Assembly (NCBI GenBank): GCA_026390215.1
Contig: JAPLGJ010000001.1
Coordinates: 1 to 5,158, forward strand
Direction of reading: 5' to 3'
From: Caldisericota bacterium
GTDB taxonomy: Bacteria > Caldisericota > Caldisericia > Cryosericales > Cryosericaceae
DNA length: 5,158 nt
Position numbers and translations under genes: made by a program. Positions 4,658-5,158 of the stretch are shown here, in pieces (position 1 is the stretch's first letter; each line of letters starts with the position of its first letter). The notes below the pieces were generated by a model. That model searched no databases, was not told the origin of the DNA, and was given only the letters and a program-made list of their open reading frames with translations.

Positions 4658-5158
4658 ATGAGCAATTGGAAAGCTGCGCTCAAAGCAGACCCAACGAATT
4701 GGCTGCTGGAAGAAGACAACCCTTCCGTGCGCTACTTCACGTTGACCGACATCCTGGACAGGCCACAGGATGACACTCTGGTGCAAACTACCAAGCGAGA
4801 GATCATGCACACGGGCATGGTGCCTGACATTCTCAACAAGCAGAGTCAGCACACGTATCTTCAAACCTTTCCCAGATTCTACACCGACAAATACGAAGGC
4901 CTTGTGTGGTCACTGATCGTGCTCGCGGAACTGGGCGCTAATATCAATCCACAGATCAAGGAACAGTGCGAGTACGTACTCTCCAATTCGCAGGAGACGC
5001 TGGACGGCGGCTTTTCAATGCATACGGCCCAGAAAGTGGGCGGCGGCAGGATAGCCGAGGTTATCCCATGCCTGACTGGAAATATGGTGTGGAGCTTGAT
5101 ACGCTTCGGCTATCTCGACGACCCGAGGCTGCAGAAGGGCATCAATTGGATCACCCGA
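4658..5158 (+). CDS. Alpha/alpha-toroid-like protein of the family often labelled 'NifH', N-terminal part (3' end outside window)
   Basis: The frame is open from ATG 4658 to the window end, 167 residues. GGAGG (4646-4650) sits 7 nt before the ATG, and the gene has a leader with a 40-bp dyad. The sequence has no signal peptide and no P-loop. It begins MSNWKAALKADPTNWLLEEDNPSVRYFTLTDIL, followed by FYTDKYEGLVWSLIVLAELGA (74-94), an LDGGFS turn (115-120), and CLTGNMVWSLIRFGYLDDPRL (138-158). Alternating helices with GG turns resemble squalene-cyclase/prenyltransferase toroid repeats. As I recall, close relatives of this pattern are annotated 'nitrogen fixation protein NifH' in databases, but the iron-protein P-loop and cysteine ligands are absent, so that name should not be used. 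Biochemical function is unknown. The family resemblance is from memory, the coding call is firm. Confidence 0.75.
   Translation, partial: MSNWKAALKADPTNWLLEEDNPSVRYFTLTDILDRPQDDTLVQTTKREIMHTGMVPDILNKQSQHTYLQTFPRFYTDKYEGLVWSLIVLAELGANINPQIKEQCEYVLSNSQETLDGGFSMHTAQKVGGGRIAEVIPCLTGNMVWSLIRFGYLDDPRLQKGINWITR

Noticed and set aside
4337..4864. 175-residue minus-strand frame
   Set aside because: It overlaps about 200 bp of the terminal gene in antisense, spans the 40-bp dyad, and has no recognisable motif.

Overview
The window is bacterial, moderately GC-rich chromosomal DNA. Genes are closely packed, start at ATG, and mostly have ordinary Shine-Dalgarno sites. The lineage cannot be fixed from sequence alone: the housekeeping genes (gabT-like, dtd, tRNA-Ala) are universal types, and the last gene belongs to a poorly characterised family.

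Layout. (1) 2-688, +: C-terminal part of a class-III PLP aminotransferase close to GabT. (2) 719-744: an 11-bp GC-rich hairpin between convergent genes. (3) 766-1227, -: complete dtd (D-aminoacyl-tRNA deacylase). (4) 1306-1432, +: a strong sigma70-type promoter and a complete tRNA-Ala(GGC) with G3:U70 and an encoded CCA. (5) 1606-3015, +: a membrane-anchored or secreted PIG-L/LmbE-type deacetylase with a C-terminal extension. (6) 3171-4136, +: a multi-pass HGSNAT-like (heparan-alpha-glucosaminide N-acetyltransferase family) membrane acyltransferase. (7) 4137-4657: a 521-bp stretch without a recognisable gene, holding a possible 40-codon ORF, a degenerate copy of the tRNA-Ala 3' end, and a 40-bp dyad. 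(8) 4658-end, +: N-terminal 167 residues of an alpha/alpha-toroid-like protein of the kind often mislabelled 'nitrogen fixation protein NifH'.

The most interesting points are linked. Genes 5 and 6 are neighbours whose families do opposite chemistry on amino sugars: N-deacetylation, and transmembrane N-acetylation from acetyl-CoA. They may form a surface-glycan acetylation module. That pair lies between the 3' end of the tRNA-Ala gene (1418-1434) and a 16/17-identical copy at 4317-4333, the geometry of an att-flanked insertion at a tRNA gene. No integrase lies between the repeats, so this would be a remnant or a passively mobilised cargo, and it remains an inference. The terminal gene is preceded by an unusually long symmetrical dyad that could be an operator or an RNA hairpin.
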